From Mercurialis annua (Eukaryota; Streptophyta; Magnoliopsida; Malpighiales; Euphorbiaceae), in assembly GCF_937616625.2 (NCBI RefSeq), contig NC_065571.1:3350501-3414500 (forward strand): DNA of 64,000 nucleotides, written 5' to 3'. The notes beneath the pieces are model-generated. The model was not told where the DNA came from. It saw nothing but the letters and a program-made list of their open reading frames with translations, and searched no databases. Position 1 is the stretch's first letter, and every line of letters starts with the position of its first letter. Below are positions 25,188 through 37,200 of the stretch, in pieces. The position numbers and the translations under genes are program-made.

Positions 25188-25325
25188 TTGGTAAAAAAAA
25201 CATCTCCATTGAGCTTAAAACTTTGAATTGTAGTACTAAGCTTACTGATTTTAATAATGGAGCTCAATTCAGATGTTTTAACTCAGTAACATTCTTATTT
25301 ATTCATAAGTTGATAAGATGAGTTA

Positions 25326-27800
25326 ATTCAAATAGTAATCGTGTTCCATTTAATACTAATTAATTTTGAATATGTGGAATTTAAGTGATATTCTTTAATC
25401 CATTAAAAAAACTGAAAATACAGAAGAAAAAAAAAATTAAATCATTAGCTGATGGGATGGGATTGACCCCTACTACCATTCCAATACCGAAGATTGGGTA
25501 TTATTCATCGGCCTATTTCATTAGCCTGACTGGCCCAATCAACATTAACCCCACGCTTATAGTTCTGGACTTATGGCTAGAAAACTGGGCTGGAAAGCAT
25601 GTTCTTAGAGTTTAGCCATGTCAATGGGCCCAGAGCTTGCATACATTACGCAGGCACATTCCACATAATCTTTTTTCTTTTTAACAGTGATAGATTAAAA
25701 TACAAGACATTAAAAAAAACATCCAGACATATACTAGAAAATTAAAACTTTGACATTTTGAACTAGATTACCTTTAGTATTTGCGGATCATCAAAAACAT
25801 AGTCAGTAGTATAAATTGAAATGAAGAAGTATCGAAGGATTTTCGGAGATGCAAAATATTCCGACAAAAATAATAATAAAGCAACATTTCGCATTAATAG
25901 ATATAGATATTTGGAGAACATCACCTTCAAAAAAATTATATTCTTCCATCCTATATTGGGTTATGTTTTTTTATTTGTCTTGCAATTGGACAGTGACTTG
26001 AGTCATTATACTAAGGCATGTGAAGAATAAAGTAGGTGCAAATTTGTGTCACACACTTATTATCATGATACATTCACCAATTTTTCGTAAAATTAATATA
26101 TATCATGAAATATTTTATTAAATATCTATAATTATAAAAAAGGTCAAATAAAATCTAAAATAATTAAATACCATATAAATAATACTCACTTGGGTATAAA
26201 TTGATGAATGTTATTTTAATTCTTTTACCCCAAGCTCTCAATTTATATGTACTTAATGACTCCTATGTCGCAATAAACCTGGCTTTTTTCTTTTCTTTTT
26301 CTAATTGATACTCATTTCTAGTAAATTACAATATTTAAAATTACTTTTTTATATTATTTTTATTTGAAATTTATTAATTGGCTACTAGTATTTATTGTTA
26401 ATTAGCGATAGTATTAAATAAAGATATAGCAAAAAAATAAAGATAAAAAATAAAAAAATTATAATATTGATTGTATTTTTTAAAATTTTATCATAATTGT
26501 TCTATTGAGACGAAATAAGTGTACCTCACCTATTGCATTTTTAATAAAACAAAAATAAATTATTATTATATCAAATAAGGATGACTGTGATGTTTTTTTT
26601 TATAAACTATCTATTTTATCTAAAGAATTAAATTTCTTTATTATTATATAAATTGTCTATCAATTGTGAAGGAAGAAAATAATATTTGAAAGTTTAAGTT
26701 TATGAGTTGACTATTCATTATAAATACATGTCTGTTTATAATCAATTAGTCCCACCAGTGAATTTCATTTTTGTAAATCTACCAAAGAAAGCAATCTTCA
26801 TCAGAAAGAACTTGGGCATATGTTACCTTGTAGAACTAGAAAGAAACCAAAAGGAAGCCATAAAATAGGTTTCCCTTTCATTATAACTAACAATTGAATA
26901 TTATATTTTAAAAATAAAATAAAAAAATACAATATATAATATAATATAATTTGAAGATTGAAATTAAAATAAAAGTAAAAATGATTATTATTTTTTTAAA
27001 ATTAATAACATAAATATTTCAATTAAAATGACACATATCACATACATATGGATTATGTAATTATATGAAATTGTTGTTTGAGGATCTGCATTACTTTTGA
27101 AGCTATTTATTAGGAATGTAATTGTAATTACACCAGCAAATAATTATATCCCGTTTCAAATCACTAATTCTAATTTTTAATGGGTTATTGTGACAAAAAA
27201 AACACTAGTTTTATATTTTTTTTTATTTAGGCACATTTTATTAAACACTGCAGCCCGCATTTTAATTTTTCTTTTTTCTGGCACAAAAAAGATTAACCTT
27301 TCAATTTTGACAGCTTACGTCTAAATATTTTATCCAATGATATTTTAGTCATTCAAATGGTCAAACTAACATCGTTTTTTGCATAAGAAATGCCTAAAAT
27401 GACATTAAATTATAGAATGAAAGCTTAAAAAGGTTGAAATGTATGGAGACATTTGGTAAAATATAGTATTAAAATCGCAAACAGAAAAAGAAGAAAATAA
27501 TTTTAATGACAATAGCCAAATCTTCAATAGTGTAATTCTTATCTCAATTATGAAAGCTAAAGAATTGGGTAATTAATCATAGGCAAATACAAGAAGTGGT
27601 GTGACAAATGAAAGAGGATCAATTATAATGAACCATGTGGGATCCACGTAAGCGGGACTTTTTTGATAGACAATTGCCACCAAACCAGCCTGGAAAAGCT
27701 CTATAGCCACCTTTTCTATTTATAGATTCTTGAGCTCAATTATAACTTCCACAGTTTAACTCTAATTTTGAACCAATTAATTTGTTTTTGATTCAAAGTA
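25326..27800. other. AT-rich intergenic DNA, no gene recognised
   Basis: Short frames at 25,385-25,615 and 25,821-26,030 match no family I know and lack promoter or splice context. The rest is low-complexity A/T sequence. Confidence 0.5.
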
Positions 27801-27809
27801 TTATAAGTA

Positions 27810-28588
27810 CTACTTCCGATTTATAATATTTGTCATATTTAAAAAAAAAATTAGTTTATAATATTTTTCATATTAATTTTTTTAAAAATATTAATTAATA
27901 TTTTTTCAAATTTATTCCTAGCAATAAATAATTTAATAAAGTTAAAAAAACTAGTCAAACATAAAACTATTGGTAATTAATAGGCCTAATACTTTAAAAA
28001 AATCCCGACCTTTTAACCCCTTTTCAATTCTAATCTGAAAACTGGTCAATTTTATCCTATTTCGCATTTTCTCATTTCAATTGTATCCTATTTTTTTAAT
28101 TTTTCACAATCTTTTTATTTAAATGAGAAAATATTTAATTAACTAAGTTTAAAAATAAAATAAAATTTATTTCCATTCAAAAAAATATAAATATTCTTTT
28201 ATTTTGAAAAAACATCTAAAAACCGTAATCAAACTAAAACTAATTTAAATTTTTAATTAATTTAACTAAATCTAAATAAATTTTTAACATATACAATTAA
28301 TATATACTAGACATGGAGAACGTTTTTTAATTTTTTCCAAACGAAAAAAACATAAATTTAATATTTCAGGGTACAATTGAAACACAAAAATACGAAATAG
28401 GGTAAAATTGACCAGATTTCAACGTTAGGGTAGGATTGAAAAGGGGCTAAAATGTCGAGGATTTTTGAGGCATTAGGCGTAATTAATATGAACAATTTAG
28501 TAAAAATATATAAAAATCAATACATGTTTATTAATTTTTTAATCTACAAAAAATGACCAAATGTGACAAATATTATGAACAGGAAGAG
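27810..28588. mobile_element. Stowaway MITE split by a nested element
   Basis: The left end CTACTTCCGATTTATAATAT and the right end reversed, CTCTTCCTGTTCATAATATT, both lead into TTTGTCA. TA flanks both sides (27808-27809 and 28589-28590). Removing the inner element and one copy of its 9-bp duplication leaves about 273 bp, a usual Stowaway length. Confidence 0.75.
27983..28479. mobile_element. MULE-type MITE (GGCxTAAT family) nested in the Stowaway
   Basis: The left end GGCCTAATACTTTAAAAAAA and the right end reversed, GCCTAATGCCTCAAAAATCC, are followed by paired arms (CCCTTTTCAATTCTA against its mirror TAGGATTGAAAAGGGG). The 9-bp repeat TAATTAATA flanks both sides (27974-27982 and 28480-28488). 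497 bp, non-coding. Confidence 0.85.
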
Positions 28589-28892
28589 TATTCATCAAAA
28601 TTCAAAAATATAAACCAAAACTACATTTCATGTGAATCCTTTTATTCAAGAGTCGTCAGTTAATTTAAATTTAGAATTTATATAATTTTTTTAAGAAAAA
28701 TTTCAGTGAATTACACTTGTCAATATTCTTTTATAAATTACTATCATTATTTTACCAACAAATTATAACTCAAATGATATAAATATAAGTCTATATTCTG
28801 TTAAAATCATCTTAATCTTTTTTTCATAAACATTTTTTTCTTTTCAATAATAAAAAATTCATTACTTCTTTAATTATGATTCATAATAAGAA

Positions 28893-29214
28893 GGCTTAAT
28901 AGCGTAAAAATTCATAAATTTTAGCGTGTTTTTCAAATTTAACATAAATTTTCAATTTTGGCAAATTAATATACAAACTTTTGATTTTTTGCAATTTTAG
29001 CACCGATCAATTTTCCTTCAAAAAAATAGAAAAAAATACTGACGTGGATGCCGGAATAGTGGTTATTCCTGTGTCAACATTTTTTTAACGAAAAATTGAT
29101 CGGTGCTAAAATTGTCAAAAATTAAAAAATTTGTGTATTAATTTGGATAAATTGAAAGTTTATGTTAAATTTGTAAAACACGCTAAAATTTGTGATTTTT
29201 TACGCAATTAAGCC
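28893..29214. mobile_element. MULE-type MITE, GGCTTAAT family
   Basis: The ends GGCTTAATAGCGTAAAAATT and, reversed, GGCTTAATTGCGTAAAAAAT mirror each other over more than 100 bp per arm, including GCACCGATCAATTTT. Flanked by the perfect 9-bp repeat TAATAAGAA (28884-28892, 29215-29223). 322 bp. Confidence 0.9.
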
Positions 29215-29398
29215 TAATAAGAAATCATTCTATTTACTTCTTTCTTGGTTTAATACTAGTTGGATAAAATTGACAACTGTTGAGTTAAGAGCGGTCTAGC
29301 TATTACCTCTGCATATTGACATTATTATATTTTTAGAGTAAAGTTTGATGAAATACAACTTGATGTTTAATTATTAGAGAACGTTTCAAATTCATAAA

Positions 29399-30213
29399 GT
29401 GGACTACTATTTACCGCCCCAAATTACTACCCACCGTCCAACTTTTTACCAAATACCCCTAAGCCATTTTCAGTTTTTTTTTTAATATTCAATTCTCTCA
29501 ATTCAATTAAAAACCCAACGAATATCCGAGTGAATTTACAATAAAAATGTCAAAATCGACTAAAAATAAAAGACGGAACTTCCGGTAAATAATCGGTTTT
29601 TATTTACTTAATTTTTTGATTTTTTTAATTTTTTTTAATTTTTTTTAAAAGCCATCGCCCGGCGATGGCGATGGACCTGTGCACCATCGCCTGGCGATGG
29701 CGATGGTGCACTGGGACAATCGTCCATCGGGGACGATTGTCCCAATGGACCATCGTCCTAGGGGGACGATTGTCCACTGCGATGGTCCCAGTGGACCATC
29801 GCCAGAAGATGACGACGGTCCACTGGGACCATCGTCCCTCATGGACAATGGTCCACTGGGACAATCGTCCCTCGGGGAAGATTGTCCCTGTGCACCATCG
29901 CCATCGCCAGGCGATGGTGCACAGGGCCATCGCCATCGCCGGGCGATGGCCCTTGCAAAAAATTAAAAAAAAAATCTTTTTTATTAAAACAGTTAAAAAC
30001 AAATAAAATTAATTATTGGAGGTTCCCGTCTTTTATTTTCCGTTGATTGCGACATAAATCGGCTCCGGTTATCGTCGGGATTTTAGGTTGAGTTTGAGAG
30101 AATTTTGAGTTGAGAGATTTTTTTTTTTGTTTTTGAATTGAAATTATGTTAGGGGCATTTCAGTCAAAACTTGGGCGGTGGGTAGTAATTTGGGGCGGCG
30201 AATAGTAAACCCC
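29399..30213. mobile_element. 815-bp inverted-repeat element with GC-rich palindromic core
   Basis: The outer ends mirror each other: left TTTACCGCCCCAAATTACTA, right end reversed TTCGCCGCCCCAAATTACTA. Both sides carry TTCATAAA (29391-29398, 30214-30221), an 8-bp duplication. AT-rich arms pair next (for example TAAAAATAAAAGACGG with CCGTCTTTTATTTTC). The centre, 29,645-29,960, is a strikingly GC-rich near-palindrome built from CCATCGCC, GGGACGATTGTCC and TGGACCATCGTCC units. Both strands are open there and encode near-identical low-complexity peptides, as a palindrome dictates. Not a protein gene in my view. Confidence 0.82.
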
Positions 30214-30221
30214 TTCATAAA

Positions 30222-31790
30222 TGCTCATATTTGTATTATACAGCTTCACATGCAATTAACCAGTGGATCAGTAAAAATAAACTTAAACTATTCACCAACT
30301 AATCAAACCTCTGCCATCCACCATTTTTTTTTCTATTTTTTTTCACATGTTCCATAACGTTATAAATATGTACATATATTATGGGCTATCATTATAATAT
30401 TCAACATTTTTTCACATGTTTTATATAATATATTCTTAAATAACTATACGATGCAACAGTTGTATCATGTTATTCTTATAATAAATTATTGAGACGTTTG
30501 TAATGTTAAGGTATTTAATGAGAAAAACATAAATGATAATTGAATATTTGACTACCGCAAATGCTTTCTGTTCTTTTTATAAAAATAAAGTGGCATAATT
30601 GTTTGTTGTGGCTAAATATTCTATATTTTTCGATTTATCCATTTGCAACTGTTGCATACATTAATAGTTTTTTTTTATGTTTTTATAGTGAGTACTTTTT
30701 TTGACTGAGATAGATTGGATTAGGATTTTTTTTCAACTTCTAAACATGTAATGCCAAATTTAATTACTTAAACATCGAACAAAGGGTCAACGCGCTACTG
30801 AAGAACTTGTGATATATGGTCATTTAATCCAGTTTCTATTCTTTTTAGCAATTAGCCCAAAAACTTTCATATTTGGATTAAATTAATTCATAATTTATTT
30901 TTTTATTGCAAAAAATAGGTTTAGGATAATTTTATCGTAACAATTCGGAAATTTTCTAATTTGTTTTTTGCATCGCTTACTTTCGATTTGTATTTCACGC
31001 GTTTTTAAAATACAATTATATAATAATTTAACCCAAAAATAAAGAGTTTTGGAATTAATTGCTCAAAAAATAAAAAATTAGTTAAATAATCATGTGTCAC
31101 AAATTTAAGAGGCGCGTTGACCCTTTGTTTTTTAAATATTTACACCGTCCATAAAAAGTAAATAGTACTACTTAAAAGTGAATATATTAAATTAAATTGA
31201 TCTATAGCATTCATTTTTTTATAGATATTGTGGATTAAATAGACTTAATCTCTTAAACTCACTGGAACATAAAAAGATATTAATCCATAGTAGATCATAT
31301 TAAAGCCACAAAATGTACAAGCATAATTTATCATACGTTTTTGGTTTTAGCTCTTGACAAAAAAATATATATCATATTTTTAAATTTAAATAATACGATT
31401 TTATTATTAAACTAAATTTGTAGAAATTTCATAAGCTTTTGAGAAAATAATGAATCATTATATTTTAGTATATATTTTAATTATTGAGTAAATATAAATT
31501 ATAAGAATAAAGTACAATTTTTTTTTGCAGTTAATGGTAAATTTTTTATTTTTTATTATTTAATTGTCATTTTAATATTTTTTATTTTTTAAAATTATAA
31601 ATATTAATACTGGTATAATCTTATTTATGATTCTTTTTATGAAAATTTAGTTTTACAACTTCAATTATCTATTTCATGTAATAGTTTAGTAAAATAAAAA
31701 ATATAATAAAAAGTCATCTAAATATACTAAAAATATCAAATGGCCAACTAAAAAATCGAACGGTGTGATTAATTTAATGACAATGGCTAT
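30222..31790. other. AT-rich intergenic DNA around an inverted-repeat element
   Basis: Apart from the element at 30,777-31,130 this is low-complexity A/T sequence without recognisable genes. Confidence 0.5.
30777..31130. mobile_element. Inverted-repeat MITE, AAAGGGTCAACGC family, copy 2
   Basis: The left end GAACAAAGGGTCAACGCG and the right end CGCGTTGACCCTTTGTTT are near-perfect mirrors, and interior blocks match the element at 3.4 kb (AGGATAATTTTATCG, TTTTTAAAATACAATTAT). The flanks TTAAACAT and TTAAATAT may be a decayed target duplication. About 354 bp. Confidence 0.75.
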
Positions 31791-31797
31791 TTTTTTA

Positions 31798-32117
31798 GGC
31801 TTAAATACACCAAAAATCACAAATTTTCGCGTGTTTTTGGTATTTAATATAAACTTTTAATTTTGGTAAAAAAGTATATGAATTTTTAAAATTTTGCAAT
31901 TAAGAGCACGTGCATGTTCCCTTTGAAAAATAGTGCAATTTTACATCTAAAACGGCGCCGTTTTAATCTAAAACGGTGTCGTTTTACATCCAAAATGGTA
32001 TCAATGTCTTCAATTGTAAATTTTTAAAAATTCATATACTTTTTTGTCAAAATTAAAAAATTATGTTAAATACTAAAAATATGTAAAAATTGGTAATTTT
32101 TTTGATGCATTTAAGCC
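31798..32117. mobile_element. MULE-type MITE, GGCTTAAT family, with AAAACGG centre
   Basis: The ends GGCTTAAATACACCAAAAAT and, reversed, GGCTTAAATGCATCAAAAAA mirror each other. Flanks are ATTTTTTTA and ATTTTTTTT (8 of 9 identical). The centre carries AAAACGGCGCCGTTTTA and AAAACGGTGTCGTTTTA, short perfect or near-perfect palindromes. 320 bp. Confidence 0.8.
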
Positions 32118-32179
32118 ATTTTTTTTTATGAATCATTGCAGCTAAATTTTTGATATGAGATAAATTTTTCACCAAGACA

Positions 32180-32290
32180 AGCGAGTACCGACGTGGAAAA
32201 GTCGTCTTCTTTACGCCTCCCATTCATACGCCACGTGATCAAAATCAAGCCGTGTATAACCTTCCACGTGTCAACATTTCTGATTTTGGT
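32180..32290. promoter_or_regulatory. Cluster of ACGTG (G-box/ABRE-like) motifs
   Basis: CCGACGTGGA, GCCACGTGATC and TCCACGTGTCAAC lie within about 85 bp, in a locally less AT-rich patch 1.4 kb upstream of the proline-rich gene. These are binding sites of bZIP/bHLH factors in plant promoters. Linkage to that gene is inference only. Confidence 0.3.
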
Positions 32291-32592
32291 CAAGCCCGTC
32301 TTTAACGACGCTCCTTCGTTCCTTTTTCAAACTCACCGTTTTATGTTTTCAACGTTTTTTACTCAATTCATATTTGCAATATTACCACTTAAGATTCATT
32401 GAATGGACATTATTACCCATCGATGACGCGTTTGATTTGTGTATGAAAAAAATGTTGTAAAGCTAAATGTGTCGGTTGTCATCTTTAACGAATTTTGGAC
32501 TCCTGCTTTTGCCCTTTTAGAGAAACTTTTATTTTTCAAAAGAAACTTTTATATACTCCATATTTTTATCTTTGGTTAAATTGAAACTTATA

Positions 32593-32856
32593 CTCCCTCC
32601 TTTCTTTTTTAGTTGTCCATTTAACTAATTTTATTTGTCTACAAATAATTGTCCATTTAGAAATCCCATGTGATATTAGCTACTTATCTTCTAAGTTTAC
32701 CCATTCCTAATAAATGACTCTATGTTTTAATTTAAATGGCATTTATTAACTAATAGGGCTATATTAATATTTTTCTTTATAAATTAAAACAAAAAAAAGA
32801 CTATCTTGATATGTGCAATATTGGCTAAATGGACAATTAAAAAAAAACGGAGGGAG
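32593..32856. mobile_element. Stowaway MITE, copy 3
   Basis: The left end CTCCCTCCTTTCTTTTTTAG and the right end AAAAAAACGGAGGGAG mirror each other; AGTTGTCCATTTA pairs with TAAATGGACAATT. TA flanks both sides (32591-32592, 32857-32858). 264 bp, non-coding. Confidence 0.88.
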
Positions 32857-32858
32857 TA

Positions 32859-33698
32859 TGTTCATTTCTTCTCATTCTATTTACAATTTTAATATTTTTT
32901 AATATTTTTTCAAAAATAAAATATTCATAAAATATATAATTTTGACCTTCATATTAACCTTATGTCTTTATTTAAATCATAATGATTATTTATTTCAAAT
33001 TAGTTCCCAACATTACCAAAAATGAAATTATACCTAATTGAATAATTTTTATGTAATTTTTATTTATTGATGTGGATGATAAATTTTATATATGAAATTT
33101 TATTAAATTTCAACATAAATAATTTATTTTTATTTAAAATTTAATATCATAAAAAATATAAATAGAACCAATGTTAGTGTCATGTCTATATCAAGTATCA
33201 CCCAAGTCAGCATAATAAAAAATAAAATTAAAATATGCTAAAAGAAATTCCAATTATTTTATTATAAATAGATATTATATAATATATGTTTGAAACAAAA
33301 TAAATCACCAAGAATCAAATAGAAAGGTTCAAATTGTATATTTATTAATCTTTTATTTTTAAATAATAATATCGTTATTTATTTTATTAACTAAATATAC
33401 AACAATAGTTGTAGTCAATATTGTCTAGAGAAAAATATTTTTATTTATTACTATAATATTTTATAGAGCACCATAAAAGATGATAATGATACTGTATGGT
33501 GTAGCTTCAAAGATAAGAGACACTTAGTACAACCCACACTCACTTCACACTAACTTCCCTTTTCTTGGTTTTTCTTTTATCAGTTTCCTCAACAATTCAA
33601 CCACAACTTTTCTTCTTCTTATTATTATTATTTCTCTTATATTTCTTGTGCATTACAAAACATTTTCATCAAATTCTTGAATTCTAATTCAGCATCTC
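32859..33698. other. 5' flank of the proline-rich gene
   Basis: AT-rich DNA, then a likely promoter and leader: a TATA-like ATTTTATAGAGC near 33,460 is followed by a C/A/T-rich stretch with CACACTCACTTCACAC and TTCTTCTTCTT before the start codon. No other gene is seen. Confidence 0.4.
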
Positions 33699-34229
33699 AT
33701 GATAATAATTTCAAGAATGACACGATCTGTTCCTTTATTATTAGCTCTGTTTATGATGCTCTCAAGTTTCGCAAACTCATCGCCAATACCAAAACCAAGA
33801 ATGCTCTATCAAATTGCATGCACAATGTGTTCAACTTGCTGCAACCCTAATCCATCTCCACCGCCACCGTCTCCTCCCCCGCCGTCTCCACCACCACCTG
33901 CCTCCACCAACAACTGTCCACCACCACCATCTCCTCCAAGCTCATCCGGCGGCGGCTCTTCCTATTACTCTCCACCTCCACCTGCAACTTACACTTATTC
34001 ATCTCCGCCCCCACCACAAGGCGGCGGCGGTGGAGGTGGATCTTATTACTATCCTCCACCAGATTATAATAACTACCCCACGCCACCGCCTCCTAATCCA
34101 ATAGTGCCGTATTTTCCATTCTATTACCATACTCCACCGCCGGGGTCTGGTTCTTTGAAGCTAATGGGTTCTTTAAGTTGCACTATTATTGTTTCTTTAC
34201 TAATTTTTTTGTTTAATTTGTTGTTTTAA
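33699..34229 (+). CDS. Proline-rich extensin-like wall protein, probably GPI-anchored (176 aa)
   Basis: Single exon. An N-terminal signal peptide (SVPLLLALFMMLSSFANSSP) is followed by a short Cys cluster (CTMCSTCC) and then repeated SPPPP and SPPPPP blocks, the hydroxyproline O-arabinosylation motif of extensins. YYSPPPP and YTYSSPPPP tyrosine motifs (possible cross-link sites), two Gly-rich spacers and YYYPPP follow, and the C terminus is hydrophobic (LSCTIIVSLLIFLFNLLF), fitting a GPI signal. It would act in or on the cell wall. Methionine 7 (33,717) is an equally plausible start because it sits closer to the signal peptide. The precise family is not certain; it resembles small plant proteins labelled leucine-rich-repeat-extensin-like or hydroxyproline-rich without having LRRs. 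Confidence 0.85.
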   Translation: MIIISRMTRSVPLLLALFMMLSSFANSSPIPKPRMLYQIACTMCSTCCNPNPSPPPPSPPPPSPPPPASTNNCPPPPSPPSSSGGGSSYYSPPPPATYTYSSPPPPQGGGGGGGSYYYPPPDYNNYPTPPPPNPIVPYFPFYYHTPPPGSGSLKLMGSLSCTIIVSLLIFLFNLLF

Positions 34230-37200
34230 TTAAAGATTATAATTAAATTAAAGAAATTAGAATAATGTGGCAAATTGGCAGATCTGAGAATTATGCAGCT
34301 GAGGAAAAATCACAAGAGAGATTCCTGAAAATTTCAGGAAACAAAAATCAAGAATCAAGAATTCAGCATAATTACAAAAATGCCATTCTTGGACAGAGCT
34401 TGAAGTGTAAGAGAATTACTAGGATGATGACAACATGACAAGTAATTTTATTTACTCTCTTTAATTAATTTTCAGTCTTGCTGTGAAGTGAATGATTTGT
34501 AATTTGTTAGACAAATTGTATCTAGTGTATTTTAATTTGTTTTTTCTTTGCAGTTATTAATTGGAAATAGTTAATGAACTGTAGTCAATTTTATGATTAA
34601 TAATTAATAAAGTTAAAAGCTAGCTTTTCTTTTTTGTTGAGTTCAATTAATTAGTGCCTACTTAATGGTAATTTAAATTATTTTTGTCTCCTTATAATGT
34701 TGCATTGATTTGATTGGCATCTATACACATTATTTAGCCAACAATTATTGATGTTGAACCGAATAAGTGGGCATGATAATTGGCTTGTTTAATCATAGGA
34801 TACTCCTAACATGCTCCTAGGATACTATTAATATGTTGCTTTCGTTCCGTAAAGATATATAATTGCTATTTTTAGTGTTTTTATAAATAAAAAATTCTCA
34901 TATTTAATGCTAGTTAAAGATAAAATTATTGAAATACTTTTATAATTTTATTGTACGATTAGATATAGCGATTCCATAATAATTCAATATTCTTTAAAAA
35001 AATTAAGAATATTATAGGAATATTTTAATAAATTAATCACAACTAGTGAATTTTCGAATTTCTCTAAAATCACCATTTTCTTCTATCTATATAGAACGGG
35101 GGATATTGAAAAAAATTATAAATCCTCGATTGTCAATTACGCTTTTAAATATTATATACATTTATTAATTATTTTGGTATATATTAAGAAGAATTGCAAT
35201 TATTTAATAAATAAATAAAAATAACTCTAATATTTCATATAACATTAATTTATTTTATATGAATTAATTGATTTTTTACATTTATGTTTATATTATATAT
35301 TTATTGATTTGGTACGGCGAAAGAAAGTATATATTTGTTTATATATATAATAGGGAAGAGAGTCATTTATGCCCTTAAGGTTTGTCTCGAGGATCAAATA
35401 AGTCATTAACGTCCGAAAAGGTTCAAATATACTCTTAACGTCTTAAAAATTGAACAAGCATGCCCCCAATTTGGACACATAAATGAGATGTTAGGGGTCT
35501 AAAACATTAGGGCCATATTTGAGACTTTTCGAACGTTAAGAGTTTACTTGATCATGAAGGTAAACTTTAAGGACATAAATAATACTTTTTTCCTATATAA
35601 TAAGTACCTAATTTATTCAAGCTATTAGATGGTTTATTTATTTCCTTTTTGTATATACACAAAATCTTGATTAAATTAAAATATCGTTCTTTTATCTACT
35701 ATACTCTATAGTCTGTATTAGACTGTATACCGTTCCGTTGGAGATATTGGTTGATTAGGACCTCATGATATTAATAATTGTTAGCTCTTTGTTTTTGTCT
35801 TTTTAAACAAAGCCAAACTTTTTTTCTTCTTTTTAAATAAGCCAATTTAGCGAGTTGTAACGGCACAGGAGCGTCCATTATAAAAAGAACTAACAGTTTC
35901 TCTTATCATAATTAAAGATATTAAAACTTTATTCTACAAAAGTAAATTCTGCAATTCTTATTGGACGAAGAGTGATTATATTAATATAGGGAAATTTTTT
36001 TGATTTTAGTAATAAAACTAAAAAGATAACTTTGTTATTGATGAGGTGGTGTTAGCGGTCAGGATCAGGTACTGCAAGGATGTTGTTTTAATAGATGATT
36101 CTATGCAATCAGCTCCGTTGGCTGCACGTACTCTGATACGTGAACTCTGATTTACTGTGTTTCTGACACACCATTTTTAAATTCTCCAATCCAGTGTTAA
36201 ACTTAGTGAGTTGAACCTTATTTTAACTCGCTCCCATGAATCGTTGACCATCTAGAAATTCATAAATTTCTTCGGAGAATGTGCCCAATCCCACCTTCTC
36301 ATGCGCATCATCCTTTGAGAAAATGAGCTTACATCAAAAAATAATCAATTATCATAATGTAAAAATAAAAAAACTTTATAATATTAACAAGAAGATAGTA
36401 AATTTAAACTCTTATTACCTCAATAATATATATTCATGTACTCAATAATTGGTGGCACATTTTAAGTTCTATGGGAAAAGAGGCGATTAATGTGTGGATG
36501 ACTATTGGGTGGAGTGGAATTAGTTTGGCAAAATGCATATTTAGAATTTTATATTACACTTTCTTTAATTTGTTCCTTTCACTATAATTTGTATACATTT
36601 TACTGATATTTGGTCCTTCTATCATAAAAAAAATATTAATATTTTCAAATTAAGACGAACAAAAAAAAGAAGATCAAAAACTTGCTTTTAAAAATGAAAG
36701 TGCAACAATCTCAAGAAATTTAATATAAAAATAAAATAAAAATCAGGCGTACTAACGATGCATGAAGTACACACATTTTATATGTATGGTATGATAAGGG
36801 ATCTATTAAAAGTCCACAAAATTTAAGATCCCATAAAAATTGGAAGTGTGAAAATTTATTGTTAACAGATAAAAGTGAGAGGACTCAATTCAAAATTATA
36901 TGATAATGTAAGGATCCCAAATTTACATTTTGCCTATTAGTTATGCAATTTGATGAAGGAGACAAAAGACAGGAAGACTTAGCTGGATGGCACATATGGT
37001 GAATGGGCAGTGGGGTCAATTGGCATCTTTTTATATCCACCAGTAGAGACACAACAACAACAACGCACCCATTGTTTTACTTACTTACTACAGCTAATCA
37101 AACTCAAAAGACCTCAACTTTTCTGTTTACTGTAATCAGAAAGGCTTAATTATTACTAATAGATATGAAAATGAACCGAGCTGAGTCGATTTTGAGAGGT

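Larger units (their letters stand above)
23582..25325. repeat. 872-bp tandem duplication (two near-identical copies)
   Basis: Copy 1 (23582-24453) and copy 2 (24454-25325) are collinear at a constant offset of 872 bp. I saw about five single-base differences (for example GTAGACT/GTGGACT and GGTCTATAG/GGTGTATAG), so identity is about 99% and the event is recent, or the copies were homogenised. The unit includes the right arm of the inverted-repeat element, a LINE RNase H tail fragment and AT-rich DNA. The junction sits at a short shared AATTTT-type sequence. Confidence 0.93.

Noticed and set aside
25385..25615. 76-codon frame with a few proline/isoleucine-rich motifs
   Set aside because: No family resemblance and no gene context.
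29625..30006. Two long overlapping frames on opposite strands (113 and 125 codons)
   Set aside because: Both arise from the GC-rich palindrome; the peptides are low-complexity and mirror each other, so they are not evidence for a protein.
33847..34086. Frames overlapping the proline-rich gene, including a His/Leu-rich one
   Set aside because: Out-of-frame readings of the CCACCG repeats; the frame with signal peptide and SPPPP motifs is the real one.
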